Below are positions 26,014 to 34,097 of a stretch of DNA of 64,000 bases, one piece after another; positions within the stretch are counted from its first letter, which is position 1; each line of letters opens with the position of its first letter. The DNA is taken from contig NZ_JABBXF010000054.1 of NCBI RefSeq assembly GCF_013030945.1, forward strand, positions 1 to 64,000, written 5' to 3'. The DNA comes from Streptomyces morookaense (lineage in GTDB: Bacteria > Actinomycetota > Actinomycetes > Streptomycetales > Streptomycetaceae). A program made the translations under genes and the position numbers. The notes under the pieces are model-generated. The model saw only the letters and a program-made list of their open reading frames with translations. It was not told the DNA's origin and did no database searches.

Positions 26014-26029
26014 TGTGGACTAGACCATT
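26014..26029. promoter_or_regulatory. Second DasR-box-like site between nagB and pdtaS
   Basis: TGTGGACTAGACCATT; its complement AATGGTCTAGTCCACA matches 13 of 16 consensus positions with GGTCTAG intact. It is 149 bp from nagB and about 95 bp upstream of the pdtaS start, so it may serve either gene or form a loop with the nagB box. Confidence 0.6.
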
Positions 26030-26123
26030 CGGCGGTGTCCATGACCGGCCGGCGACTTCTCCCCGAACTTCCGGCGGCCCGTGGGCGGCGGGCGCCCGGG
26101 TACGCCCGGGTAGGCTCGGGACC

Positions 26124-27602
26124 GTGCCGTCCATGAACGATCTCGTACGCCAGCACACCGCCCTCGACGACTCGGACCTCGAGTGGCTCCACCTGCTGGT
26201 CTCGGAGTGGCAGCTGCTCTCCGACCTGTCCTTCGCCGATCTCGTCCTGTGGATCCCCACCCTGGACGGCACCCGCTATGTGTCCGTGGCCCAGATGCGG
26301 CCCAACACCGGCCCGACCTCGTACCAGAACGACATGGTCGGCCACCTGGTGCCGCGCGGCCGCCGGCCGATGCTGGACGCCGCCCTCGACGAGGGCCGCA
26401 TCGTGCGCGAGGGCGACCCGGAGTGGCGCGAGGAGGTGCCGGTCCGGGTGGAGTCCATCCCGGTCCGTCGCGAGGGCCGGGTCCTGGGCGTGATCGCCCG
26501 GAACACCAATCTGCTGACCGTGCGCACCCCCAGCCGGCTGGAGCTCACCTACCTCCAGAGCGCCTCCGACCTCGCCCAGATGATCGCGAACGGCACCTTC
26601 CCCTTCCCGGGGCAGCAGGTCGACATGGATGCCTCGCCGCGCGCCGGCGACGGGCTGATCAGGCTCGACGCCGACGGCATCGTCCAGTACGCCAGCCCCA
26701 ACGCACTGTCCGCCTACCATCACCTCGGCCTCGCCGCCGATCTCGTCGGACATCATCTGGGCGAGACCACCGCTCAGTTGGCGCCCTCGCGCACCCCGGT
26801 GGACGAGGGCCTGGCCAAGCTCGCCAGCGGCTGGGCGCCGCGCGAGTTCGAGGTCGAGGCCAACGACGGGGTCATCCACCTGCGGGCCATCCCCCTCAAG
26901 CCCAAGGGCACGCACATCGGTTCGCTCGTGCTGCTGCGCGACGTCACCGAACTGCGTCGGCGCGAACGCGAGTTGATCACCAAGGACGCCACCATCCGGG
27001 AGATCCACCACCGGGTGAAGAACAACCTCCAGACGGTGGCGGCCCTGTTGCGGCTGCAGGCGCGCCGGATCTCCTCGACGGAGGGCCGTGAGGCGCTGGA
27101 GGAGGCCGTCCGCCGTGTCGGTTCGATTGCGATCGTGCACGAGACGCTGTCGCAGAACCTTGACGAGCGCGTCGAGTTCGACGAGATCGCCGACCGGGTC
27201 CTGGCCATGGTCGCGGAGATCTCCCCGGGCCGCGTCCGCACCCGCCGCACCGGCCGCTTCGGGGTGCTCGACGCCGAGGTGGCCACTCCGCTGTCGATGG
27301 TGCTGACCGAACTGCTGCAGAACGCCCTGGAACACGGCTTCGGTCCGGGCGAGTCGGGAACGGTCGAGGTCACCGCCGTGCGCGGCGGCACCCGCAGCGA
27401 CTCCCGGCTGCTGATCTCGGTGCAGGACGACGGGCGCGGACTGCCCGAGGGCTTCGACCCGCAGCAGGCCGGCAATCTGGGCCTGCAGATCGTACGCACC
27501 CTGGTGGAAGGGGAGTTGGGCGGAACGTTCGACATGCTGCCCGCTTCCGGGCAGGGGACGCGCGTCACCCTCGACCTCCCGGTGCGCGCCGAGAAGCCCT
27601 GA
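26124..27602 (+). CDS. pdtaS: PdtaS-type sensor histidine kinase
   Basis: This cytoplasmic kinase of about 492 residues has an N-terminal GAF-like domain (EWQLLSDLSFADLVLW), a PAS domain near 180-270 (DGIVQYASPNALSAYHHLG), and a HisKA_2 region with IREIHHRVKNNLQTVAALLR holding the phosphorylated His. The HATPase domain has LTELLQNALEHGF and GLGLQIVRTL-like motifs. This matches mycobacterial PdtaS, whose partner PdtaR is an ANTAR antiterminator; no partner lies here. A TAGGCT -10 at 26111 ends 7 bases before GTG 26124, suggesting a leaderless mRNA; ATG 26133 is the alternative start. Confidence 0.88.
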   Translation: MPSMNDLVRQHTALDDSDLEWLHLLVSEWQLLSDLSFADLVLWIPTLDGTRYVSVAQMRPNTGPTSYQNDMVGHLVPRGRRPMLDAALDEGRIVREGDPEWREEVPVRVESIPVRREGRVLGVIARNTNLLTVRTPSRLELTYLQSASDLAQMIANGTFPFPGQQVDMDASPRAGDGLIRLDADGIVQYASPNALSAYHHLGLAADLVGHHLGETTAQLAPSRTPVDEGLAKLASGWAPREFEVEANDGVIHLRAIPLKPKGTHIGSLVLLRDVTELRRRERELITKDATIREIHHRVKNNLQTVAALLRLQARRISSTEGREALEEAVRRVGSIAIVHETLSQNLDERVEFDEIADRVLAMVAEISPGRVRTRRTGRFGVLDAEVATPLSMVLTELLQNALEHGFGPGESGTVEVTAVRGGTRSDSRLLISVQDDGRGLPEGFDPQQAGNLGLQIVRTLVEGELGGTFDMLPASGQGTRVTLDLPVRAEKP

Positions 27603-27605
27603 CCC

Positions 27606-27667
27606 TGCACGACCTGCAGGTCGTGCACAGCACTGAGCCCCGGACCTGATGTTCAGGTCCGGGGCTC
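27606..27667. terminator. Double hairpin between pdtaS and wblE
   Basis: A 22-bp perfect palindrome (27606-27627, halves TGCACGACCTG and CAGGTCGTGCA) is followed by a 15-bp stem with 3-base loop (27635-27649 with 27653-27667, GAGCCCCGGACCTGA). It should terminate transcription from both convergent genes. Confidence 0.85.
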
Positions 27668-27769
27668 AAAGCTTCACTGTGCTGATGCACTCCCGGATGC
27701 CAGGGGAGCTCCGGGGTTACTGCGCGCTGCGGCTCGGGGGCCGAGGGCCGTCGTGAGACAGCAGGGGGG

Positions 27770-28027
27770 TCAGGCGGTCGCGTTGCGCGCCCGGTTGCGG
27801 GCAGCGCGGCGCTTCATCGCACGACGCTCGTCCTCGCTGAGGCCACCCCAGACGCCGGAGTCCTGGCCGGACTCGAGCGCCCACTGCAGGCACTGCTCCA
27901 TGACGGGGCAGCGGCGGCAGACGGCCTTGGCTTCCTCGATCTGCAGCAGCGCAGGACCGGTGTTGCCGATGGGGAAGAACAGCTCGGGGTCTTCCTCGCG
28001 GCAAACGGCGTTGTGACGCCAGTCCAT
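27770..28027 (-). CDS. wblE: WhiB-like iron-sulphur regulator WblE
   Basis: This 85-residue WhiB-family protein has four cysteines (9, 37, 40 and 46) in the C...CxxC...C pattern that binds a 4Fe-4S cluster. It also has the GVWGGLSEDERR turn and a basic tail (KRRAARNRARN) that contacts DNA. WblE is the orthologue of mycobacterial WhiB1, a nitric-oxide-sensitive regulator. Adjacency to pdtaS is the same as that of whiB1 and pdtaS in mycobacteria. The start is ATG at 28027 with GAGGAG upstream; a longer frame to 28084 was rejected. Confidence 0.93.
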   Translation of the reverse strand: MDWRHNAVCREEDPELFFPIGNTGPALLQIEEAKAVCRRCPVMEQCLQWALESGQDSGVWGGLSEDERRAMKRRAARNRARNATA

Positions 28028-28349
28028 GGCTGCTCCATCTCCTCGTGTTACGGCTACGTGGCTTGTGAATGTGAACGCTTTCACGAATCCCCCCGCAAGG
28101 GAAGGGCCGACTGCCAGTCATAAGACTGGTGTGGTCCATGAAGTGAAGGAGGGGGTTCGGGCTCTCAGAGGAAGCCTTGATGGAGGGCTGTCCCGATCGC
28201 CAGGAAGAGCCTCGCAAACCTCGGCGACGGATACAACCCCTTCCGGAAAGTTTTTTTTGATTCCTCGGTGTCGGCTAGGTCACAGCCGTACTTCCAGGGG
28301 GTGCAACCCAGTCTAAACGTTCGAGTGGAAGGACTTTAGGCCCTGGCAC
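28028..28349. other. 322-bp intergenic region upstream of wblE
   Basis: No gene is supported. The stretch holds the wblE leader/promoter. The imperfect palindrome GTGAACGCTTTCAC (28071-28084), with a central CG, resembles operators of the LacI type. CAGTCTTATGACTG lies near 28115, and a run of eight T occurs around 28252. I could not settle a -35/-10 pair. Confidence 0.4.
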
Positions 28350-29318
28350 TCACACAATCACACGCAGTGCACGGCGAACGCCTGTGAACGTCACGCTCGT
28401 GCGCAGTCCGAGGTGGTCGCCGTCCATCTGGAACGGGAGAGGGGCCTGCGATTGCAAGGTGAACGAGTCCTGGTCATGCAGTGACACAGCGTGTTTGCCG
28501 TGCGGGCCGCGCTCGGGGGTGGACATGAGCAGCTGGGTGCCGTGGCGGCCGGCCGTCAGCGTGCTCAGCTTGGTGAATCCGAGCACGTCAAGGGCCGTGT
28601 CGAAGGACGCGTCCGGCAGCGCGTAGACCGGGCGGTTGCCCAGATAGGTCCACGGGGCCGTGTTGCAGATTATCGACATGACGAGATTGCGGAGTGGCTC
28701 CTCGCCCGGCCGTTCGAGAGTGATCGTGCCCTGCCGGCGGTGGTGTTCGCCGAAGAACTGACGGGCCACCTGTCGCACGTACAGGGAGTGGGTCGAACGC
28801 TTGCCGCGCTCGCGCTGCTGCTCCACCCGGCCCACGACGCCCGCGTCGAAGCCGAAGCCCGCGCAGAACGTGAACCAGCGCTCCGGGACCCCCTCGTCCT
28901 CGGTGCCCGGGGTTCCGGCCGCCAGACCGAGGCCGACCGTACGTTCACGGCCCTCGCGCAGGGCGTCCAGCAGGGCGCCCGTCGCCTCCACGACGTCGTT
29001 GGGCAGGCCCAGCGCGCGGGCGAAGACATTGGTGGACCCGCCGGGCACCACCGCCAGCCGGGGCAGCTGCTCCGGGGCCGGGCCCGCGTGCAGCAGGCCG
29101 TTGACGACCTCGTTGACCGTGCCGTCGCCGCCGAGCGCGACCACCAGCTCGGTGTTCCCGCTCTCCACGGCGGCCCGGGCGAGGTCGCGGGCGTGCCCGC
29201 GGTACTCGGTGGTGGCGACCTCCAGCTTGAGGTCGCTGGCCAGGGCGTGCGCCAGGACATCACGGGTACGGGCACTGGTGGTGGTGGCCGAAGGGTTGAC
29301 CACGAGAAGCGCACGCAT
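28350..29318 (-). CDS. Diacylglycerol/lipid kinase family protein
   Basis: This 322-residue DAGK-catalytic-domain protein phosphorylates a lipid substrate. It shows VNPSATTTSARTR, the glycine-rich GGDGTVNEVVNGL and PGGSTNVFARALGLP. The C-terminal beta-rich half holds FTFCAGFGFDAGVV and QMDGDHLG. The ATG at 29318 is 7 bases from a TAGGCT -10 element, suggesting a leaderless mRNA; a start at 29348 would precede that promoter. It is divergent from the membrane protein gene at 29401. Confidence 0.88.
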   Translation of the reverse strand: MRALLVVNPSATTTSARTRDVLAHALASDLKLEVATTEYRGHARDLARAAVESGNTELVVALGGDGTVNEVVNGLLHAGPAPEQLPRLAVVPGGSTNVFARALGLPNDVVEATGALLDALREGRERTVGLGLAAGTPGTEDEGVPERWFTFCAGFGFDAGVVGRVEQQRERGKRSTHSLYVRQVARQFFGEHHRRQGTITLERPGEEPLRNLVMSIICNTAPWTYLGNRPVYALPDASFDTALDVLGFTKLSTLTAGRHGTQLLMSTPERGPHGKHAVSLHDQDSFTLQSQAPLPFQMDGDHLGLRTSVTFTGVRRALRVIV

Positions 29319-29400
29319 GCGCGCCAGCCTACCTACCTGCCGGTACATGAACGGTCCCAGGTCGGCCTTTTACGAGCAGGCCTACAGCTACCCTGCTGGG

Positions 29401-29865
29401 GTGAGCAGCAAGCAGTCCGCCCCGAAATCCGCCCGTACGACCCAGGCGGGGAGCACGCCGCCCGTGCCCGCCGGTCCCCGGCCGCGCCGGCTGACCGCCG
29501 CCGCCGTGCTGTCCGGCGCCGAGGGTGCCGTGCTCGTCGCCGGCGGGCTCTACCTGCTGGTCATGGGCCTGCTGGGGCGGCCGGACAGCCCCCGGCAGGC
29601 GGAGATGGGCGGGCTGACCGTGCTCGTCCTCGCCGCGCTGCCGCTCGTCGCGGCGCGCGGGCTGTGGCTGCGACGGCGGTGGAGCCGGGGGCCGTCGCTG
29701 GCGACGCAGATCATGGCGTTGCCGGTCGCCTGGACGCTGGCCAATGCGGGCGGGGCGTTGCTCGCGGCCGGGGTCGCGGTGGCGGTCGTGGCGGTGGCCA
29801 CGCTTGTCCTGCTGGTCAACCCGACCGCCACCGAGGCGCTCGGTATCGGGCCTCGCGACGCCTGA
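29401..29865 (+). CDS. Integral membrane protein, unknown function
   Basis: This 154-residue protein begins with a charged and Pro-rich cytoplasmic stretch of about 45 residues. Four hydrophobic segments follow (about 48-75, 85-105, 112-128 and 130-148), and the protein ends with TATEALGIGPRDA. I know the pattern from conserved Streptomyces membrane proteins next to the lipid kinase gene, but not a function. The GTG start at 29401 lies 6 bases after a TACCCT -10, implying leaderless translation. Confidence 0.7.
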   Translation: MSSKQSAPKSARTTQAGSTPPVPAGPRPRRLTAAAVLSGAEGAVLVAGGLYLLVMGLLGRPDSPRQAEMGGLTVLVLAALPLVAARGLWLRRRWSRGPSLATQIMALPVAWTLANAGGALLAAGVAVAVVAVATLVLLVNPTATEALGIGPRDA

Positions 29866-29910
29866 CAGCTCGGGCGGTTGCAGCTCGCCGGCGAGTGCGG
29901 GCCGGGTGTG

Positions 29911-29970
29911 GTTGCTCGCGCAGTTCCTCCCCCAGCGCCCCTTACGGGGCGCCCCTGAACGGGGCGCGCC
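29911..29970. repeat. Dispersed intergenic palindromic repeat copy
   Basis: The element reads gttgctcgcgcagttcc, then cccccagcgcc and cttacggggcgcccctgaac. Related copies stand at 25010-25079, 48107-48352, 52850-52900 and 57488-57680. It lies between the membrane protein gene and the sigma factor gene and can fold as a hairpin, so it may act as terminator for the convergent pair. Confidence 0.65.
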
Positions 29971-29974
29971 CGCG

Positions 29975-30895
29975 TCACTCCTCGATCAGCAGGCGGTCCC
30001 TGAGCTGGGCCAGGGTGCGGGCCAGCAGGCGGGAGACGTGCATCTGGGAGATGCCCACCTCCTGGGCGATCTGGGACTGGGTCATGTTGCCGAAGAAGCG
30101 CAGCAGCAGGATCTTCTTCTCCCGCGGCGGCAGGTCCTCCAGCAGCGGTTTGAGGGACTCCCGGTACTCGACGCCCTCCAGCGCCTCGTCCTCCGCGCCG
30201 AGGGTGTCCGCCACGGCCGGGGACTCGTCGTCCGTGTCCGGCACGTCCAGCGAGAGCGTGCTGTAGGCGTTCGCCGACTCCAGGCCCTCCAGCACCTCCT
30301 CCTCGGAGATGCTCAGGTGCTGGGCCAGCTCGTGCACCGTGGGCGCGCGGCCGTGCCGCTGGGAGAGCTCGGCGGTGGCCGTGGTCAGGGCCAGCCGCAG
30401 CTCCTGGAGCCGGCGCGGCACCCGCACCGCCCAGCCCTTGTCGCGGAAGTGCCGCTTGATCTCGCCGACGACCGTGGGCGTGGCGTATGTGGAGAACTCG
30501 ACCCCGCGCTCCGGGTCGAACCGGTCCACGGACTTGATCAGGCCGATCGTGGCGACCTGGGTGAGGTCGTCCAGCGGCTCGCCGCGGTTGCGGAACCGCC
30601 GGGCCAGGTGCTCCACCAGCGGCAGATGCATCCGCACCAGGTGATTGCGCAGCTCGGCCCGCTCCGGCGAGCCCTCCGGCAGTGCACGCAGCTCGACGAA
30701 CAGGGCCCGGGCACCGCTGCGGTCGTGCGGACCGCCGTGCTGCTGCCGGTGCTGGACATGATCCATGTGGTCCGCCCGCTCTGATGGGTCGCCCGCCTGG
30801 ACCGGCAGCGGATCCGCCGGGTTCCCCGGGCGGGGCCGGGCAGGCTGCTGCGGGATGGCCGGGGTACGCACTCCCCGCGGTGACGCAGTACTCAC
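29975..30895 (-). CDS. sigH: SigB/SigF-family stress sigma factor (SigH)
   Basis: This is a 306-residue sigma factor of the SigB/F/G type. After a 60-residue disordered, Gln/Pro-rich N-terminal extension come region 2 (LTQVATIGLIKSVDRFDPERG, FSTYATPTVVGEIKRHFRDK), region 3 (HGRAPTVHELAQHL) and region 4 (LPPREKKILLLRFFGNMTQ). The upstream anti-sigma gene 16 bp away and the synteny identify it as S. coelicolor SigH, an osmotic-stress and development sigma factor whose N terminus is made in several lengths. The GTG start at 30895 has a GAGGGGG site. Internal starts could yield shorter forms. Confidence 0.85.
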   Translation of the reverse strand: MSTASPRGVRTPAIPQQPARPRPGNPADPLPVQAGDPSERADHMDHVQHRQQHGGPHDRSGARALFVELRALPEGSPERAELRNHLVRMHLPLVEHLARRFRNRGEPLDDLTQVATIGLIKSVDRFDPERGVEFSTYATPTVVGEIKRHFRDKGWAVRVPRRLQELRLALTTATAELSQRHGRAPTVHELAQHLSISEEEVLEGLESANAYSTLSLDVPDTDDESPAVADTLGAEDEALEGVEYRESLKPLLEDLPPREKKILLLRFFGNMTQSQIAQEVGISQMHVSRLLARTLAQLRDRLLIEE

Positions 30896-30911
30896 GGAGC
30901 CCCCTCTTCCG

Positions 30912-31328
30912 TCACGGCTGCCCGGGGCCGGCGCCGCGCTTCTTGTGCAGGCTGATGCTGACCGTGCGGTCCTCCGCGACGGTGGAGTCGACCTCGCCGG
31001 CCAGGGCGGAGAGCACCGTCCAGGCGAAGGTGTCGCGCTCGGGCGCGCGGCCGTCGGTGGTGGGTGCCGAGACGGTCACCCGGAGCGCGTCCCCGACGAG
31101 GCGGAAGACGCAGCTGAGGACGGAGCCCGGAACGGCCTGCTGGAGCAGGATCGCGCAGGCCTCGTCGACGGCGATGCGCAAATCCTCGATCTCGTCGAGG
31201 GTGAAGTCCAGACGGGCCGCGAGGCCGGCTGTCGCCGTCCGCAGCACCGACAGGTAGGCACCCGCAGCGGGCAGCCGGACTTCCACGAAGTCCTGGGTCG
31301 TCCCAGGCTCGCCTGCGATGGGGGACAC
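30912..31328 (-). CDS. prsH: RsbW-like anti-sigma factor (PrsH/UshX type)
   Basis: This 138-residue ATP-binding protein of the GHKL/RsbW family has the helix LDEIEDLRIAVDEACAILL with the N-box region. It should bind and silence SigH until released by anti-anti-sigma proteins. The GTG at 31328 was chosen because GGAGG lies 5 bases before it. The longer open frame to 31433 has no such site. The two genes form an operon, anti-sigma first, as in S. coelicolor. Confidence 0.85.
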   Translation of the reverse strand: MSPIAGEPGTTQDFVEVRLPAAGAYLSVLRTATAGLAARLDFTLDEIEDLRIAVDEACAILLQQAVPGSVLSCVFRLVGDALRVTVSAPTTDGRAPERDTFAWTVLSALAGEVDSTVAEDRTVSISLHKKRGAGPGQP

Positions 31329-31538
31329 CCTCACCTCCAAGGTGGCACAAGCTTCTTGAGCTGTAACGGGGCACGGTCCCGCGGCCCCCCGGCCGGAGAA
31401 CGGACGGGGGAGAAGCGGGCCGGTGCGGCACATGGTCCGGCTGAGACGCTATCGCGATCTGCGGGTCCGCGCCGCAGCCCCGCGACTGTCACTCATGGTA
31501 AGCCCATGAGTACGCACAGTGGCTAGGGTTGTGCGGTC

Positions 31539-32084
31539 TCAAATCGAAAGAGAAATCGCCCTGTTGGGATTTTCGTCACTCTGCGCGAGCGCCGCAAGAG
31601 TCTGGAGCGGCTCTCCCGACATCCGGTGCACCGTCCACTCGCTCAGGGGCTCGGCACCGAGCGACTTGTAGAAGGCGATCGAGGGCTCGTTCCAGTCCAG
31701 CACTGACCATTCGAAACGCTCGTAGCCGCGGTCCGTGCAGATCTTGGCGAGGGTCGCGAGAAGCGCCCTGCCGTGGCCCGCACGGCGCGCGTGCGGCCGG
31801 ACGTAGAGGTCTTCGAGGTAGACACCGTGCGTGCCCGTCCAGGTGGAGAAATTGCGGAACCAGAGTGCGAAGCCGACCGGTTCGCGCTCGGCGCGGCCGC
31901 CGTCGGGCGTCGTTTCGTCACTCTCCGCTATCAGGACGAAGGCCGCCGGATGCTCCCCGAAGAGCGCCTCGCGCAGCTGCTCCTCGCTCGCCTTCGCGTG
32001 CTCCAGCGCCCGTTCGTACGCGGCGAGTTCACGGATCATCGCGTGGACGGCGGGCACGTCGCCGGGCGTCGCGGATCGGATCAT
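31539..32084 (-). CDS. GNAT-family N-acetyltransferase
   Basis: This 181-residue acetyltransferase is close to diamine/spermidine N-acetyltransferases. IRSATPGDVPAVHAMIRELA begins the fold. EDLYVRPHARRAGHGRALLA is the acetyl-CoA binding motif A, and WSVLDWNEPSIAFYKSLGA is motif B. The ATG at 32084 lies 6 bases from a TAGCAT -10, again suggesting a leaderless mRNA. The substrate (polyamine or similar) is inferred from the WNEPSIAFYK motif. Confidence 0.82.
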   Translation of the reverse strand: MIRSATPGDVPAVHAMIRELAAYERALEHAKASEEQLREALFGEHPAAFVLIAESDETTPDGGRAEREPVGFALWFRNFSTWTGTHGVYLEDLYVRPHARRAGHGRALLATLAKICTDRGYERFEWSVLDWNEPSIAFYKSLGAEPLSEWTVHRMSGEPLQTLAALAQSDENPNRAISLSI

Positions 32085-32188
32085 GTGTGCATGCTAGCGG
32101 GCCCCGCCGACAGAGCCCCCGGAACCGGCGCCCCCGCCGGGGGCATGCGCGGGGGCGTGCGGGCGGCGCCCGCTCCGGGGAGCGGCGC

Positions 32189-32449
32189 TCACACGAGGTG
32201 CCGGTCCACGAAGCACCAGCGCCACGTCTGCCCCGGTTCGTGACTGCGCATCACCGCGTGGCCGGTCTCCTCGAAGTGCCCGGTGGCGTGCCGGTACGGC
32301 GAGGAGTCGCAGCAGCCCACGTGCCCGCACACCAGGCACATCCGCAGCTGCACGGGGTGGCTGCCGGCTCTTTCGCACTCCGGGCAGGTCGCACTCGCCG
32401 GCGCCGGCTCGGGGCGCGGTAGCGCATCGACATGCGTGCACTCGATCAT
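32189..32449 (-). CDS. UBP-type zinc-finger protein
   Basis: This 86-residue protein is made almost wholly of a ZnF-UBP domain: CPECERAG, CLVCGHVGCCDSSPYRHAT and HFEETGHAVMRS give the Cys/His ligands, and WRWCFVDRHLV ends it. In eukaryotes the fold binds the ubiquitin C terminus; in actinobacteria the ligand is unknown. The ATG at 32449 lies 7 bases after a TACCCT -10 (leaderless). It is divergent from the antiporter gene, 49 bp away. Confidence 0.85.
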   Translation of the reverse strand: MIECTHVDALPRPEPAPASATCPECERAGSHPVQLRMCLVCGHVGCCDSSPYRHATGHFEETGHAVMRSHEPGQTWRWCFVDRHLV

Positions 32450-32498
32450 GATTGCCAGGGTAGTTCGCACGCCCGCACTCCGAGGGATGGCCGGACAC

Positions 32499-34097
32499 AT
32501 GAATGTCATGCCGCTGTTGCTGCTGGTCGCCGGCAGCACCGCCGTCGCGGGCGCCGCCCGCCGCACCCCCGTTCCGGCGCCCCTGCTGCTCGTCGCCGCC
32601 GGGCTGGTCGCCTCGTACGTGCCGGGCGTACCGGACTACACGCTCGAACCGGACGTCGTGCTGCCCCTGGTGCTCCCGCCGCTGCTGCACACCGCCGCGC
32701 TCGACAGCTCGTACCTCGGCCTGCGGGCCAACTGGCGGCCGGTCGCCCTGCTCTCGGTCGGGTACGTGCTCTTCGCGACGCTCGTCGTCGGGTACGTGGC
32801 CTTCCTCGTCGTGCCCGGACTGCCCGCTGCGGCGGCGCTCGTGCTGGCCGCCGTCGTCGCCCCGCCGGACGCGGTGGCCGCAACGGCCATCGCGCGCCGC
32901 CTGCGGCTGCCGTCGCGGCTCACGACGATCCTGCAGGGCGAGTCCCTGGTCAACGACGCGACCGCCATCACCGCCTACCGCGTGGCCCTCGCCGCCGCGG
33001 TCGGCGCGGGCGCCACCTGGGCCGAGGGCGCCCGGGAATTCACGGTCGCCGCGGTCGGCGGCATCGGCGTCGGCCTGGTCCTCATGGTGCCGCTGCACTG
33101 GCTGCGCAAGCGGCTGCGCGAACCGCTGCTGCAGAACACCCTCTCGCTCCTCATCCCGTTCGTCGCCTACGGCGCCGCCGAGGAGGTCGGGGCGTCCGGC
33201 GTGCTCGCCGTGGTCGTCGTCGGCCTCTTCCTCGGACACCGGTCCTGGCAGGTCGACTTCGCCACCCGGCTGCAGGAGGAGGCGGTGTGGCGGATGGTCG
33301 CCTTCGTCCTGGAGTCGGCCGTCTTCGCCCTCATCGGGCTCCAACTCCCGGTCGTGCTGCGGGACCTGGGGACGTACGGGCCGGGATCGGCGGCCTGGTA
33401 CGCGGTGGTGCTGTTCGCGGCCGTGGTGGTGACGCGCTTCGCCTGGGTCTATCCCGCGGCCTTCGTTCCGCGGGCGCTCTTCGCCGGGATCCGCGAGCGC
33501 GAGCCGGACACCGATGCCCGCGGGGTGTTCGTCATCGGCTGGGCCGGCATGCGCGGCGTCGTGTCCCTGGCCATCGCCTTCTCGATCCCCGTCACCACGC
33601 ACAGCGGGGCGCCGTTCCCGGCGCGGAGCCTGATCCTGTTCCTGGCGTTCACGACGGTGATCGGCACCCTGGTGGTGCAGGGCCTGACCCTGCCGCCGCT
33701 GATCCGCCGGCTGCGGCTGCCGCGTCCCCCGGCCGAGGCGCTGACGCTGGTCGAGGCCCAGGCACAGAGCGAGGCGTCCGCGGCGGCGGAACGGCGGCTG
33801 GAGGAGCTCCTCGCGGACGAGCACAACTCCCTTCCCGCTCCGCTCGCGGACCGATTGCGTGCGGTTCTGGAACGCCGCCGCAATGCGGTGTGGGAGCGGC
33901 TGGGTGTCGTCGACGAGCAGACGGGCGAGACGGCGGACGACACGTACCGCCGGCTGACGCGGGAGGTGATCGGCGCGGAGCGCCAGGTGTTCGTGCGGCT
34001 GCGGGACGAGCGGCGGATCGACGACGAGATGCTGAGGGTGTTGCTGCGCAGGCTGGACCTGGAGGAGGCGGCCGCCTATCGGGAGGAGCAGGCCTAA
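32499..34097 (+). CDS. CPA1-family sodium/proton antiporter
   Basis: This 532-residue membrane protein has about twelve hydrophobic segments. It contains the CPA1 core LAAVVAPPDAVAATAIARRL with its conserved Asp, GESLVNDATAITAY, and WAGMRGVVSLA. A 120-residue charged, partly coiled cytoplasmic tail follows from about 410 (EAQAQSEASAAAERRLEEL). It expels Na+ or K+ for protons. ATG 32499 was chosen; 32487 and 32508 are also possible. Its stop codon overlaps the stop of the opposing gene by 4 bases. Confidence 0.85.
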   Translation: MNVMPLLLLVAGSTAVAGAARRTPVPAPLLLVAAGLVASYVPGVPDYTLEPDVVLPLVLPPLLHTAALDSSYLGLRANWRPVALLSVGYVLFATLVVGYVAFLVVPGLPAAAALVLAAVVAPPDAVAATAIARRLRLPSRLTTILQGESLVNDATAITAYRVALAAAVGAGATWAEGAREFTVAAVGGIGVGLVLMVPLHWLRKRLREPLLQNTLSLLIPFVAYGAAEEVGASGVLAVVVVGLFLGHRSWQVDFATRLQEEAVWRMVAFVLESAVFALIGLQLPVVLRDLGTYGPGSAAWYAVVLFAAVVVTRFAWVYPAAFVPRALFAGIREREPDTDARGVFVIGWAGMRGVVSLAIAFSIPVTTHSGAPFPARSLILFLAFTTVIGTLVVQGLTLPPLIRRLRLPRPPAEALTLVEAQAQSEASAAAERRLEELLADEHNSLPAPLADRLRAVLERRRNAVWERLGVVDEQTGETADDTYRRLTREVIGAERQVFVRLRDERRIDDEMLRVLLRRLDLEEAAAYREEQA

